From Prorocentrum cordatum (taxonomy: Eukaryota; Sar; Dinophyceae; Prorocentrales; Prorocentraceae): a stretch of 64,000 nucleotides of DNA. Below are positions 35,365-45,096 of this stretch, in pieces. Location: contig CAUYUJ010021137.1 in assembly GCA_963575745.1 (NCBI GenBank), positions 326,352-390,351 on the forward strand. The letters run 5' to 3'. How positions within the stretch are numbered: the first letter of the stretch is position 1; each line of letters starts with the position of its first letter. The position numbers and the translations under genes were made by a program. Below the pieces are notes generated by a model. It had not been told where the DNA came from. It did no database searches and saw only the letters and a list, made by a program, of their open reading frames with translations.

Positions 35365-35400
35365 TTGCTGATGTTACCGTGTTCACTGTTGTGTTTGATA
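35035..35400 (+). repeat. 115-base motif plus TTG array, locus 4
   Basis: AAGAAATATAACCCCCCAAG, ACGATCGATGACGAAGAGGG, GGTTTGGGATATGCATAGTG and GCAGATAGGAGCGAGCAG lead into about 240 bases of TTG with GTC and GCT changes. No 41-base units follow here; a GAG array does. Confidence 0.88.
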
Positions 35401-35419
35401 TGGTTGATGATGCTAGTGA

Positions 35420-35625
35420 GGAGAAGAGGAGGAGAAAAGAGAAGGAGGAGGAGGAGGAGGAGCAGGTGGTGGAGGAGGGGGGGAGGGGGCGGCAGCGTCT
35501 GAAGAAACCAATGCCGTCAGGAACCACGAGCCAGGAGGAGGGGGAGGTGGGGGAGGAGGAGAGGAGGAGGAGGAGAGGAGGAGGAGGAGGAGGAGGAGGG
35601 AGGAGGAGGAGGAGGATCGACGACG
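35420..35625. repeat. GAG/GGA purine array
   Basis: Plus-strand purine array with a short unique interruption around 35495-35530. Confidence 0.9.
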
Positions 35626-36155
35626 CATTCCTCTCTGGGACCAGTGCCCTCTCAGAGGTGATGATGTGCTCGAGGGAGGAGGCACTGTTTTCCTTACGCA
35701 TCCACTTCGGTGCGTGGGTCGGTGGGGCGGGCGCGCGCGGCGGGTGTTTTTTGTGTGAGTTTTTTTTTTCCTGCGGGATATGGGAGGGAGGAGGGAGGAG
35801 GGAGGAGGGAGGAGGGCCCCTGTTGAGCACTCCGGGAGGCCCCAGCTCCCCCCCCACCCCGCGGGGCAGGGGCAGCGGCCCGCCGCCTGGCAGAGCTCCG
35901 CCCTGGCCGACTCCTCGCGCACCCTTCCGAGGCGGAGCGCTTCGCCACATCTCTCGGCACGAACGACATGGGTACGGAAAGGATGGGTGATATGCCCAAT
36001 AGCCTCCTGATCAGTTTGAACAGGACTCGCTGGCCGCGCCGTCGCGGCTGTGTCCGTTTGAGACAGAAGGCCGTCTGCCCGACAGCGGCCGCTGTTGGCT
36101 TGGGACAACATTTGTTGTTGGGCATTGTGCCCATCTTTCCGGGCCCATTTCGGGC
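35626..36155. other. Unique spacer, possible exon unconfirmed
   Basis: A plus-strand frame around 35870-36020 reads RLAELRPGRLLAHPSEAERF and ATSLGTNDMGTERM, which is exon-like in codon use, but it has no clear splice sites and no relatives I recognise. A run of nine T at 35761 and GGGAGGA repeats at 35780-35815 precede it. Confidence 0.3.
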
Positions 36156-36159
36156 CTCA

Positions 36160-36995
36160 TACTATACTCCCGCCGCCGGCTGGGTATCGATCTCTTGCGT
36201 CCACCCTACCCAGCCAGATACCCATCCAGCGGCCGCCTATGGGTATCCCGCTGTGCCGGCTGGGTACCCCTACCGGGCCCATCCAGCGGCCGCCGGATGG
36301 GTATTCCGCCGTGCCGGCTGGGTACCCCTACCCATCCAGCGGCCGCCGGATGGGTATTCCGCCGTGCCGGCTGGGTACCCCTACCCAGCCAGCGCCCGAT
36401 GGGTATCTCGCCGGATGAGTATCTGAGCGCCCGGCCCGGCCCCCCGTGCTGCCGCCGGATGGGTATCCCGCCGTGCCGGCTGGGTACCCCTACCCAGCCA
36501 GCGCCGGATGGGTATGCCGGTGGATGCGTATCTGAGCGCCCCCCCCCCTCCCCTCAGGGCTGCCGCCGGATGGGTATCTGCCCGGAGCCGGCTGGGTACC
36601 CCTACCCAGCCAGCGGCCGCCGGATGGGTATCTGCCCGGAGCCGGCTGGGTACCCCTACCCATCCAGCGGCCGCCGGATGGGTATTTGCTGGGAGCCAAT
36701 TGGGTACCCCTACCCATCCAGCGCCACATGAGTACGCCGCCGGATGGGTATCTGAGCGCCCCCCCCCTCAGGGTTGCTGCCAGATGGGTATCTGTCGGGC
36801 TCCGGCTGGGTATCCCTACCCATCCAGCGGCCGGCGGATGGGTATCTGCCGGGAGCTGGCTGGGTACCCCTTTGCCGGGAGCCGGTTGGGTACCCCTACT
36901 ACCCACCAAGCGGCCGCCGGAGAGGTATCTGCCGGGAGCCGGCTGGGTACCCCCATAGGATCGGTATATGCCGGGAGCTGGTGGGGTACCCCTAC
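36160..36995 (+). repeat. 54-base hairpin minisatellite, left copy
   Basis: Units contain CATCCAGCGGCCGCCGGATG, almost its own reverse complement, then GGTATCTGCC, GGGAGCCGGCTGG and the perfect palindrome GGGTACCC. The step is about 54 bases (18 codons), so open frames persist. Variants GTATTCCGCCGTG and CTGAGCGCCCCCC give a higher-order pattern. The same family, in the same orientation, is at 48185-48868; the two arrays bracket genes A-D. Confidence 0.95.
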
Positions 36996-37300
36996 TGAGA
37001 TCCTCTAGGTGGTTCGTTTGTAGTTGGCGGGTTCGTTTGTAGTTCGTAAGTTATGTAGATGTTGGTTAGATGTTGGTAGGGACTTGCTTTGATGTTGGTT
37101 AGCGCACTTCGTTTCCAGGCTATCTGTATACGATCCAGGGCTTTCATCATAGTGAGGTTCACTAAGGAGTTGAAGCTCCCAGGGGAGGAACTATCCAGGA
37201 TAAGGTCGAGCGTTGCTTTCCAGGATAGGCAAGATAGGCTTGCCGTGCGGATCGTTGAACCCTTCGATTTTTTCATCTTCGGATGTCCTGTTTTGCTTCA

Positions 37301-37322
37301 GTGGGAGCCATTTTGGTTCAAG
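37301..37322 (+). other. Relict spliced leader upstream of gene A
   Basis: GTGGGAGCCATTTTGGTTCAAG type sequence (positions 37301-37322) matches the 22-base dinoflagellate leader at 18 positions, including all of AGCCATTTTGG and TTCAAG apart from one C to T change. The base after it is C, not the GT donor of a leader-RNA gene, so it is a genomic copy of a spliced leader. The first ATG of gene A is 42 bases downstream. Confidence 0.7.
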
Positions 37323-37363
37323 CCGTTCTCCATTTCGAGATTTTGAGCGGCCGAGTTCGCAGA

Positions 37364-38088
37364 CATGGACCTCGCAGTGAATGCAGCTTTGCCGTCAGTT
37401 GCTCCAGTGATCAACCAGATGAGTCGGCGATAGCGGAGTCCACCAGAAGAAAGCCCTCGCCGACCGCATCATGAAGATGCTGCTGGAAAGCGGCCTTGCC
37501 GAGAAGCGTCGCGTCAAGCCTGCCAGGGCGCTGCCGCACCCCGAGAACAGGCAAGGCATGGGCGTGGACGTCTTGGACGTACACGAGCTTCAGTTGCTCA
37601 TCTTGCGTTCTGGCTGGAGTTGGGCGGAGGTGACGCGCGCCTGGGCAGTGGAGTGCAGTCCAGGACCCAAGGGCAAGGAACAGTACGACTTTCAGGTTAT
37701 GTTGGTCTCAGGTTCCGATGGCCTACTCGCGAAGGTCGACCCCGACGAGATGGATATTCTCTGTCTTACTTGCAACCGCACGTCTGCTGGCATCAGGAAC
37801 GCTGTGAAGGGCAGCAAGTCTCCTAATGCAGAGTTGTGCACCGAGGATGGCACCTTGTCAGTGGATCGCATCATGCAGATTGCGCCGAGCTACAAGGAGG
37901 TCATGGATATAGGTCTGGAGTGGTGCGTTATCAAGTGGCAGTGTGCTGACGTGATGCCTTCTCTCTGCTCTTTCTTGAGCGACGCAGGGAACAGCGGACA
38001 TGGTTCGCAACGGAACCCCACCAAGGTCCAGACGCTGATGCAGATACACTCCAAAGCTATCAACAACCTTCGCTTGCTCAAGGGCCGT
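37364..38088 (+). CDS. Gene A, exon 1: dinoflagellate protein of unknown function
   Basis: The ATG at 37364 opens MDLAVNAALPSVAPVINQM, which runs into TAG at about 37430. The main frame, one base out of phase, continues from about 37423 as HQKKALADRIMKMLLESG and ends GNSGHGSQRNPTKVQTLMQ, NLRLLKGR at 38088. A one-base change near 37425-37435 therefore breaks the start, either a real mutation or an assembly error. Near the middle lies the cysteine pair of DILCLTCNRTSAGIRNAVKG. From memory, proteins with this text and the PTKVQTLMQIH segment recur in other dinoflagellate genomes as unnamed multicopy families; I cannot verify that here. Placement right after a leader relic suggests a retroposed origin. 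Function unknown. Confidence 0.6.
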
Positions 38089-38237
38089 GCATGCGTGGTG
38101 TGTTTCTCGTGTGTGGTAACCCTGCCTACTCAGTATACCCAGCCAGTGTGTTTAGGTTGGTTCCCTGGTTCTCTTTACCATCATTCTTCTTGCTCTCACC
38201 CTCATTATTCTTGCTCTTCCACCCTTGCCATGCGCAG
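38089..38237 (+). other. Gene A intron 1, GC-AG type
   Basis: Coding text is in frame up to CTCAAGGGCCGT, followed by GCATGCGTGG; it resumes after CATGCGCAG with GACTGCGAGTAC. Phase 0 on both sides and a pyrimidine-rich 3' half (TTCTTCTTGCTCTCACC) support a 149-base intron with a GC donor, as is common in dinoflagellates. Confidence 0.65.
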
Positions 38238-39141
38238 GACTGCGAGTACGATTCCATCGTCAGGAACATCGAACAGAACCAGCCCAGCCTCGTAGGGCAG
38301 GTTGGCTACATGTGCGAGTACGTGGCAGCGTACAGCGGCGGTGCCGATGCAAACTTTTTGAAATACCTGCAGACGCTTTCGCGAATTATGATTATAGTTC
38401 GCCGTGGTATTCCTGGGGTGTTGTTCAGGGTGTTAGCCAACACGCAGTTCTCTGAAGGCCCAGAGTACACGACAGCAATGATCAAGGCGTCGCTCCGCGC
38501 GCCCGACGGCATGCACAGGGACAACGTTGCGAATATGCTCGCAGGTGCAGACACCAGCCAGATAGTGGGCGCCCACAAGGCGAAGTGCATCGAGGTCGTG
38601 ACCATGAGCAGGTCAGCTCGCAATTTCGTTAACATGTTGCAGATACCAGAGGTGGATCGTGAGAAACTTGTTTCTGACCTGGAGATCCGTAGCGCCATGC
38701 TGGTGCATAAGAAGAAAAACAACGACCTGAGGGAGTTCAAGGACCTGCAGGAGATCCGCTTGGAGTTCATGCGCGAGGTAGTGAAGATGGTCACAGAGGT
38801 CGCCCAGATGCCCCCCCCACCGTCGTGCCATTCCCGATGCCTGGCGCCGTCGACGAGCAATCATCTAGCGCAGTTGGCCTTCGTGAGTTCTCAGCTTCGG
38901 GCATCAACCTGAACGAGCTCGCCAAGCTCGGCTTCGAGATGGGCCAGAAGAAGGAGCGCTCGGGGGGCGACCAGACCTACACCATCGAGACTGTTGGCCA
39001 GATGTGCGAGCTCGTGCCGACTGTCAAGAGCGACCCCGAGACGGTGACCAAGCGCAAGGGCAAGCCGAAGGTCGACGACGACGAGTCCGATGACATCATC
39101 GAGATCTCGGCGGCGGCGATGGTGGACGAGTGGAAGGCGCT
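38238..39141 (+). CDS. Gene A, exon 2
   Basis: Begins DCEYDSIVRNIEQNQPS and runs through VGQVGYMCEYVAAYSGGADA, TSQIVGAHKAKCIEVVTMS and IRSAMLVHKKKNNDLREFK to VTEVAQMPPPP. At 38811-38818 there is a run of eight C. After it the natural frame shifts: VPFPMPGAVDEQSSSA, SGINLNELAKLGFEMGQKK and a D/E-rich segment (DDDESDDIIEIS) follow in another phase. One missing C would explain this. The exon probably ends near AAGGCGCT before GCATGTTTG, another GC donor, but the exact junction is uncertain. Mostly helical, charged protein; no domain recognised. Confidence 0.6.
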
Positions 39142-39293
39142 GCATGTTTGTTTGTTCATGCGTGTTGCACGCGCGTGGTATGTGTTACGTTGCATGCAGG
39201 GGTCAGTCATGTATGTCCAAGTGTGTGCGTGTGTGTGTGATCTCAGCCATGTGTGTTATAGTTTCGCGTTTTCGTGATGGCCTCTTTCTCCAG

Positions 39294-40246
39294 TTGGTGG
39301 AGCGCGAGATGACGTTCGAAGTGGGCACCGAGGCCATGGGTACCAGTGCGGACTTCTCTTGTTGTTCACATGTTTGCTTCTTTCTCTGTCAGTATGGCAA
39401 CGCATCCAACTATCATCCTATCTCTTGCTCTCCTCCGCCCTCCTACCGATGTGCCGCCCTCCCTGCCCCTCACAATGACCTTACAACTGCGCCACTTCCT
39501 CTCTCGCCCTCCACCTCCTCATCGCTGCTTCCCCCGTCGCCCTCCCTCTCCACTTCCTCCTTCATCCCCCCCTCCTCCGTCCTCATGGTTCGTCCGTTGA
39601 CGCCGCTGGTGCCAGGGCCACAAGGGCCTGGTCCACGAGCAGGCCAAGGCCGTGCTCAGGCTGGCGCTTCTCTCTGCCTTCGGTGAGAGAGAGAGAGAGC
39701 GCAACGAAGGTGACCGTTTCGTGTGAATTGCAAGGCCAGAAGCATGTGCCAGTAGGAGTGAGGTCCAACGCCAAATGCAAAAAAGGCGAGCTCGTTCTGA
39801 TTCCTTCGACGCCGAACGTCGTGATCAGCAATAGCCCCCCCGCCAATTCAGTGCGTGTTGACGGCTTGGCATGCAGGGGTGTCAGTGGCGGGCCCGCCCG
39901 CGCGCGCCTCGCCCCGCAAGTTGAAGTGCCCCCCAAAGGCATTGTAGGCAAGGGTTCTTCGAGCCACTTGTTGCCTGCTTACTGGCGTTGCAAAGTTGCG
40001 CCATATTCAACGCAGGCCAACCTGCAGTGCGGTGTGATTTGCATGCATCTCACTGTGGCAGACACTAAGGTTCCTGTCGGGAAGGCGCCAGGACTGGCGA
40101 GTGACTACACTGTGCCACTTCCTGTGTTGTATAACTCAGAAGTAGCGCCCCCAGGAGACGCGCTGTTGACTGCGCCTATCCTTGCCGACCCGCAGTCGCG
40201 CAGCGATGCCTCTGCGCCAAATGCCAAGAGGCAAGCGGCAGCCTGA
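39294..40246 (+). CDS. Gene A, 3' exons (approximate)
   Basis: After a pyrimidine tract ending CTTTCTCCAG, LVEREMTFEVGTEAMG is a plausible short exon (39294-39341). Another acceptor (CTGGTGCCAG, about 39617) precedes GHKGLVHEQAKAVLRLALLS. A GA dinucleotide run (39683-39700) then separates this from KVTVSCELQGQKHVPVGV and the remaining 175 residues, which are in a different phase and stop at TGA (40244-40246). A two-base change in the GA run, or a further intron, would join them. The C-terminal part (GELVLIPSTPNVVISN) is beta-rich with mixed composition. Exon limits are estimates and assignment to gene A rests on order and strand. Confidence 0.45.
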
Positions 40247-41471
40247 TCTCGGCATCCTCACCTCCAGCTCCCCCCCCCCCCCTCGCTCTCTGGAGATCAG
40301 ATATCACAAGCCATCACTTCTCTCATCTATGCCCTCTTGGACCTAACGCTTTTGCTTGTGCGTATGCCGCCCTGTACGCAGCAAGCTCCGAGGGCGAAGA
40401 TCTCCTGCGCTCTCTCCCAGCTAACTTTCTTACAGTCGCCAGGCGTCGCCTGGCAGCTGGGTCGAGCTAAGTGGTAATGCATGTGTTTCGGCCATGTTTG
40501 CTCGTGCGTGTCGCTCCGCAGCCCGTGTGCAAGTATGTGGGTAACTGTGCGCCTTCGCTTGAATCGCATGCACAGCGATGCTGCGAATGGCTGATATGTC
40601 GAGGTTGATGCGTGTGACCTCCGCAGCTCCTGACGAAAGCACAAAGATATGTGGCGCCCCTTCTGTCATGATAGCTCACGCTTGAGGTGGCTCACAAGGA
40701 GGGGGGCCGAGACGGTGTAGGATCATCTCCTCCTCCTCCTTCTCTTCCTCCTCCTCCTCCTCTTCTTCCTCCTCCTCCCCTCCTCCTTCTCTTCCTCCTC
40801 CTCCTCCCTCCCTTCCCCCCTCCCCTCCTCCCTACCTCTCTCGCGCCGTCTCCTCCGCTCTGCCTCCCCCTCCTGCTGCATCTGCCCCTTCCGACTGCCA
40901 AAGTAAATCCCCCAAGGGGGCCAACGTAGAGATCCCAGAGCTCACCAAAGCAGACGCTCCCAAACAGACCAACGTAGAGATGTCCTAGCAGGCCCACATA
41001 ACATAGACCCCAATCCTTACAAGCATAGCTACAGACGAGGCCCCAAAGGTGGCCAGTGTAAAAATCCCAACGGATACGATGCATCACCGACATTGTTGCG
41101 GACATGTCAAACAATACAAACATGGGCACGTCGACCTGTGATGGCAGAGAAGGACAGGAGAAGAGAAGGAGGAGGGGCACGGAGACCATCGAGGATGAGC
41201 GAGCAGGTCAAATGAGGAGGGGGGAGGAGGAGGAGCGGCAGCCCAGTCCCTGCACCCAGCAGCAGCCCAGCCCCGACACCCAGCGGGAGGAGGAGGAGGA
41301 GGAGGAGTGGAGACAGAAGAGTCGAGGAACAGGAAGGGAGGAGGATCGGAATGACGTCGCGAAGGGCATGTCAGTGCGGACGAGAGAACCACGCCCAAAG
41401 TTAAACCTTGCCAAGGGCCACGCCCACTAGCGGAAGTAACACGCTACCAACGCGTGGTTCCCACTCCCATC
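40247..41471. other. Spacer between genes A and B with a CTC array
   Basis: A C run at 40270-40282, a CTCCTCTTC-type array at 40725-40880 and GGA-rich bits near 41155-41310. An imperfect GACCAACGTAGAGAT / GCCAACGTAGAGATCC duplication is seen near 40920 and 40966. No convincing gene; the open frame at 41104-41430 is low complexity. Confidence 0.4.
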
Positions 41472-41493
41472 TCCGTAGCCATTTGAGCTCAAG
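41472..41493 (+). other. Relict spliced leader upstream of gene B
   Basis: TCCGTAGCCATTT, GA, GCTCAAG: identical to the 22-base dinoflagellate leader except for two adjacent bases (TG to GA). No GT follows, so it is not a leader-RNA gene. Thirty-one bases of untranslated sequence separate it from the ATG at 41525. Confidence 0.85.
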
Positions 41494-41524
41494 CTTTGCA
41501 GCTGGAGATCCAAGAGAATTCACC

Positions 41525-42256
41525 ATGGCTGTGATCAGCGATGGTTTCGCGCTGACTGCTATGGAGTCGGCCCCCGACCCGACGTCGTGGATGCCATTGA
41601 CTTGCGTTTCCGAGGGCCGCATGTATGTAGTCCTAGACAAGACAGACAAAATGTTCATCATATTCATGAACAGCAAGTTCGACGTCGTCGACGCACTGAC
41701 ATTGAAACGGAACGAGGCAGTTGACAAAATGATGAACACCCTTGAAGAGAAATCGTCAGATGACTACACCGACGTGTCTGTTGCAGCTGGTGGGAGTGGC
41801 GACCCAATGCCACCAGCCGCGAAACGCCCCAGGAGAGAGTTGTTCGATGAGATCCCGTCTTCGACCACAGTTTCGATTCAGTGCGCTCAGGGCCTGAAGT
41901 TCGCCAGCGTCATGACGAGCGCGCAGCGCAGGAACAGGCTGTGGATCGAGCTCTCGACAGAAAACATCAACTTGCTTCGCTGCCAGCTGGCGGCGTCGCC
42001 TGCTGTCGGAGCGCGCGAGAGGCCAGAAGTGAACCAGCCTCACGTCTTTTGGGTCCCGAACCGCAAGTCCTTGCGCACTCGCTGGCACTGCCAGGAGACG
42101 CAGAAGTGGGTGGTCAAGAGCGAGGCAGTGAATCCCAATCAGAGAAACTCCCAGGCTCATATCGACCAGGTCGCTGCCGACCTCGAGGCGAAGTACCAGG
42201 CCAACCACTCAGAGCCTCCTACGGGTCTGAGGCGCGGAGCGTCGGGTGGATCGTGA
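41525..42256 (+). CDS. Gene B: retroposed gene of unknown function
   Basis: A 243-residue open frame starting at the first ATG after a leader relic, in a good initiation context (TTCACCATGG). It begins MAVISDGFALTAMESAPD and contains a compact strand-rich part (GRMYVVLDKTDKMFIIFMNS), a likely nuclear localisation segment (PPAAKRPRRELFDEIP, about residue 98), a basic central part and a helical C-terminus (HIDQVAADLEAKYQ). The frame is unbroken, but the end may be altered: in another phase SEARSVGWIVTLFE runs to GAG followed by GTAAAGG, a possible donor at 42269. No domain is recognised. The nearly intact relic suggests relatively recent retroposition. A, B, C and D share one strand. Confidence 0.65.
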   Translation: MAVISDGFALTAMESAPDPTSWMPLTCVSEGRMYVVLDKTDKMFIIFMNSKFDVVDALTLKRNEAVDKMMNTLEEKSSDDYTDVSVAAGGSGDPMPPAAKRPRRELFDEIPSSTTVSIQCAQGLKFASVMTSAQRRNRLWIELSTENINLLRCQLAASPAVGARERPEVNQPHVFWVPNRKSLRTRWHCQETQKWVVKSEAVNPNQRNSQAHIDQVAADLEAKYQANHSEPPTGLRRGASGGS

Positions 42257-42570
42257 CGCTCTTCGAGGTAAAGGGCGTGTTCTGCAGAATTCGCACTCTT
42301 CCTTGCAACTGCTTTAGGTGCTCTGTGCGAGTCTAGGCCAATTGCAGCTGCTCAAACGTTCCAGGGACTTCGATTTGGGAAGTCCTGTGTGTAATATGCA
42401 AGACGTTCGAGCGCCCTAGAACAGGCTGCTGGGGAACGACAGCTCACGAGAAAACATGCCAGAGATCCACTATGCGTGGCTAAGATGGAGCAGACGTAGC
42501 AACATATCATCGTAAGCCAGCCTTGTTTGGACGCCCTCAGGGGGTCACGGAGCTCCGGAGTTCCGGTGCC

Positions 42571-42728
42571 CCACCTTCCCAGGGGAACCTGGAACGCCCG
42601 TTCCACCTTCCCAGGGGAACCTCGAACACAGAGGCTCTACAAATCAATATGAAAGAGAAGAGGTCAGTGTTCCAAGTTCCCCTGGGAAGGTGGAACGGAT
42701 GTTCGAGGTTCCCCTGGGAAGGTGGAAC
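42571..42728. repeat. Cluster of four 28-base inverted and direct repeats
   Basis: The core CCACCTTCCCAGGGGAAC lies at about 42571 and 42602 in direct orientation and as reverse complement ending at 42696 and 42728. The unit at 42600-42627 and the one at 42701-42728 are perfect inverted copies over 28 bases. Each unit is also internally palindromic (TTCCC-AG-GGGAA). A 40-base AT-rich spacer separates the pairs, so the region could fold as a strong hairpin. Confidence 0.9.
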
Positions 42729-43094
42729 ATCGCCACCCTCCTCGCCACCACGCGGCGGATTGCGAGTGTCTCGTGCGAGCGCTGGGCAAAAGACGGTCCA
42801 AGATAGCTCCAAGACGGCTCCGAATGAGCAGCGGATGCAACCCGAGAGGTCCCAAGGGATCTCCAACGTGAGCTACATGCACCACGGTGGTCATGGTGTC
42901 ATCTTGCTCCCTCAGTGCACTCTTAGGTCCCCCTGGTGTCCTCTCGGATGTATCCTCTGGTGTCTTGGGCCTCTCTTGGAAGAAGGCTTTGACAGTAACG
43001 GGGCCTTCGCGCTCCCAGCCTTCATCCCCACTCATAGCCATTTCCTGCTCAAACTGGTTCTGTCTGTCTTCTGATCTAGGCCGAGTCGCAGTCA

Positions 43095-44637
43095 TGGGCG
43101 ATGCCGCTGGAGATCAGATCGCACCCGTGCTGCGGCAGCGCGTCTCGTTCATGCAGGCACAGATCACCTGCGGCATGAGCAAGGATACTCTGATGGACAA
43201 CCAAACCATACAGGTGATTGGTATCATTCAGGGGACTCCTGGTCTGTCCATGGAGTGCAGTATCAAGATCACTAATGAAATTCTGGCTGGGCCATGGTCT
43301 GAGACCAACAGGGGCGCTATGAGCGCTGCCATTACAGACGTCGTGACTCGGCAGACGTCGAAAAAAAGGCAAAGCGCGACACGCAGGACTTGGACTCCAT
43401 CCTTTACTGGTTCACTGCGAGGGAGTGGAACGTGTTACAAGGTCCCAACTGGGGCATCGAGGCCAAGATCCAGTGCATCGCCATGCGACTCTTCAAAGCT
43501 GGGGTCACATGCCCTTCGAACAGATTGTGCAAGCAAGCTGGTGATTTGGCTATGGTCTGCAGCTACCTCCGTGATATGTCAATCATGAGCGACGCCAGTG
43601 AGAAGCAGCGAGTCTGTCGTAAGATTCGTGATACAATCAAGACCTACGACAATACCATGGTCCCATGGCCGTTTCAACACATATCTGCCTACCCAGCAGG
43701 GCCAGAGCATTTGCAGGAGGCAACGCGCAAGCACGTCTACGGCACCGACCCTCCTGTACCGCCTCCTCTCGACACTGACCTGGTTCAGCGTTGCACCGCC
43801 GCTGTCCCTGGAATGGCGTGCAGAGACAACCACTTCGACTTGAAGTCGGGGGGCAAGAGCTCGCATGGAGCAGGCGACAACCAAGGGCTAGCCGCAGCGA
43901 TCGACAGGCTCAACGCGAACCTTCATACGCAGAAGGCGCCTGGGCTTCACCCTGGACATCCCCATGCGTCTGCCCATGGCGCCAATGGAGGTCTTGCGGC
44001 GCTGACCTATCCGATCTCCAGTGGCCAAAGTTCGGCACCGCCGCCCTTGGCTGTCCCTGCGTGGCCTCAGCCTGCGCTTCATCCTCACGCGTCTCTTCCT
44101 GGACACAGCGCTGCAGCCTTTGGCGGGCGTGCTGCCAGCGGTCTTCTCGCTGGAGGAGCCCCTGCAATTAGTGATCAGCCCGCAGTTCTTCCAGGGGGTG
44201 CTCATGCCGATCTCGGCCCTGGCTTGCCGCTGCCGAAGTGCGTGGCCCCTATGCAAGCTCCTAGCCCTTCGCCTCTGAGCAGCAGTGGTGGCAATCCAGA
44301 TGCAGGCGCCGTGCCTTTCGAAAGTCCTGGTGATTCTGATGAGGCTCTGGGTCGTCTGACTCACGAGGCAGCTGACGAAGCTTCGGGAGCTCAGGACGCT
44401 ATCGCTGCTATGGCTGGCGGCGGGACGCCAGCGAAGTCGGCCATGAAGCCGATGAAGTCGGCCACGAAGGCCGCCGTCATGAAGCGCACTGCGGCCTCCG
44501 CAGCGACCACGGTCACGAAGCGCCCTGCGGCCTCAGCGGCCAAGGCCGCGGTTCTCAGGCGCCCTGCCGCCGCCCCTCCAGGACTGCGGGCCCACGCATT
44601 CGTTCACATCCCTCGGACCCCATCCTCGATATATTAA
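43095..44637 (+). CDS. Gene C: dinoflagellate protein of unknown function, one frameshift
   Basis: Preceded by an acceptor-like tract ending GTCTTCTGATCTAG (43078), consistent with trans-splicing of a leader. The ATG at 43095 opens MGDAAGDQIAPVLRQRVSF and the frame continues to DVVTRQTSKK at a run of seven A (43361-43367). The sensible continuation, KAKRDTQDLDSILYWFTARE, is one base out of phase; eight A would join them into a protein of about 514 residues. The N-terminal 250 residues are mixed and probably globular. The middle is rich in A/P/G/H (HPGHPHASAHGANGG), and the C-terminus is a lysine/alanine tail (MKRTAASAATTVTKRPAAS), a type I recall as frequent in dinoflagellate proteins and suggestive of DNA or RNA binding. 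The stop is at 44635-44637. Function unknown. Confidence 0.55.
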
Positions 44638-44895
44638 CCTCCTCTGCAAAAGAGCTGAGGCCCCTGTTCCGTGGGCCCTTGGTGTACCTGCGTGCGCTTA
44701 CTTTGAAGGCGCAGCAGCGTCGAATGTGAACTCGCCGTTGAAACAAACACGCTGGGGAGTGTCTTCGGCGCCCTGCAGGTGGCAGCAGGCAGATATATCC
44801 TAGCAAGCGTTGTTACAACGGCGACGTTGGATTTGAAGCTGCGACGTTCGCCATCCCCCCCCCCCCCCCCCCCCACACCCCCACGCACCCAAGGG

Positions 44896-45096
44896 GTCAA
44901 GTGCAGGCGGTTCTACAAGGACGTCCTGGCGCCTGACTTCATCGCGGGATGCTCGTACAATAACTCTCTGTATCGTGTGCATTCCCACGCCAGGAAGGGT
45001 GTCAAAGCAGAGGGCATGGCCGACGCTGAGATTCGATGCGTCGGTCTTGAGGCATACGCTGCTTCCAGGGTTCTGTATCATTCGATCCCTAGGTGA
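44896..45096 (+). CDS. Candidate exon after a poly-C run
   Basis: After 17 or more C (44856-44873) and CCACGCACCCAAG, a frame reads VKCRRFYKDVLAPDFIAGC, SYNNSLYRVHSHARKG and IRCVGLEAYAASRVLYHS and stops at TGA. It has coding-like composition, but no start, partner exon or family is recognised. Confidence 0.3.
   Translation, partial: VKCRRFYKDVLAPDFIAGCSYNNSLYRVHSHARKGVKAEGMADAEIRCVGLEAYAASRVLYHSIPR

Noticed and set aside
36160-36995. Repeat proteins from the 54-base array
   Set aside because: The unit length is a multiple of three so all phases stay open; several phases give equally good 18-residue repeats and there is no start or promoter context.
43032-43053. Possible spliced-leader relic before gene C (TAGCCATTT...CTCAA)
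   Set aside because: Only 14 core bases match and an extra base is needed. It lies upstream of a pyrimidine-rich acceptor at 43078, inside what would be removed by splicing, so it does not fit the position of a relic.
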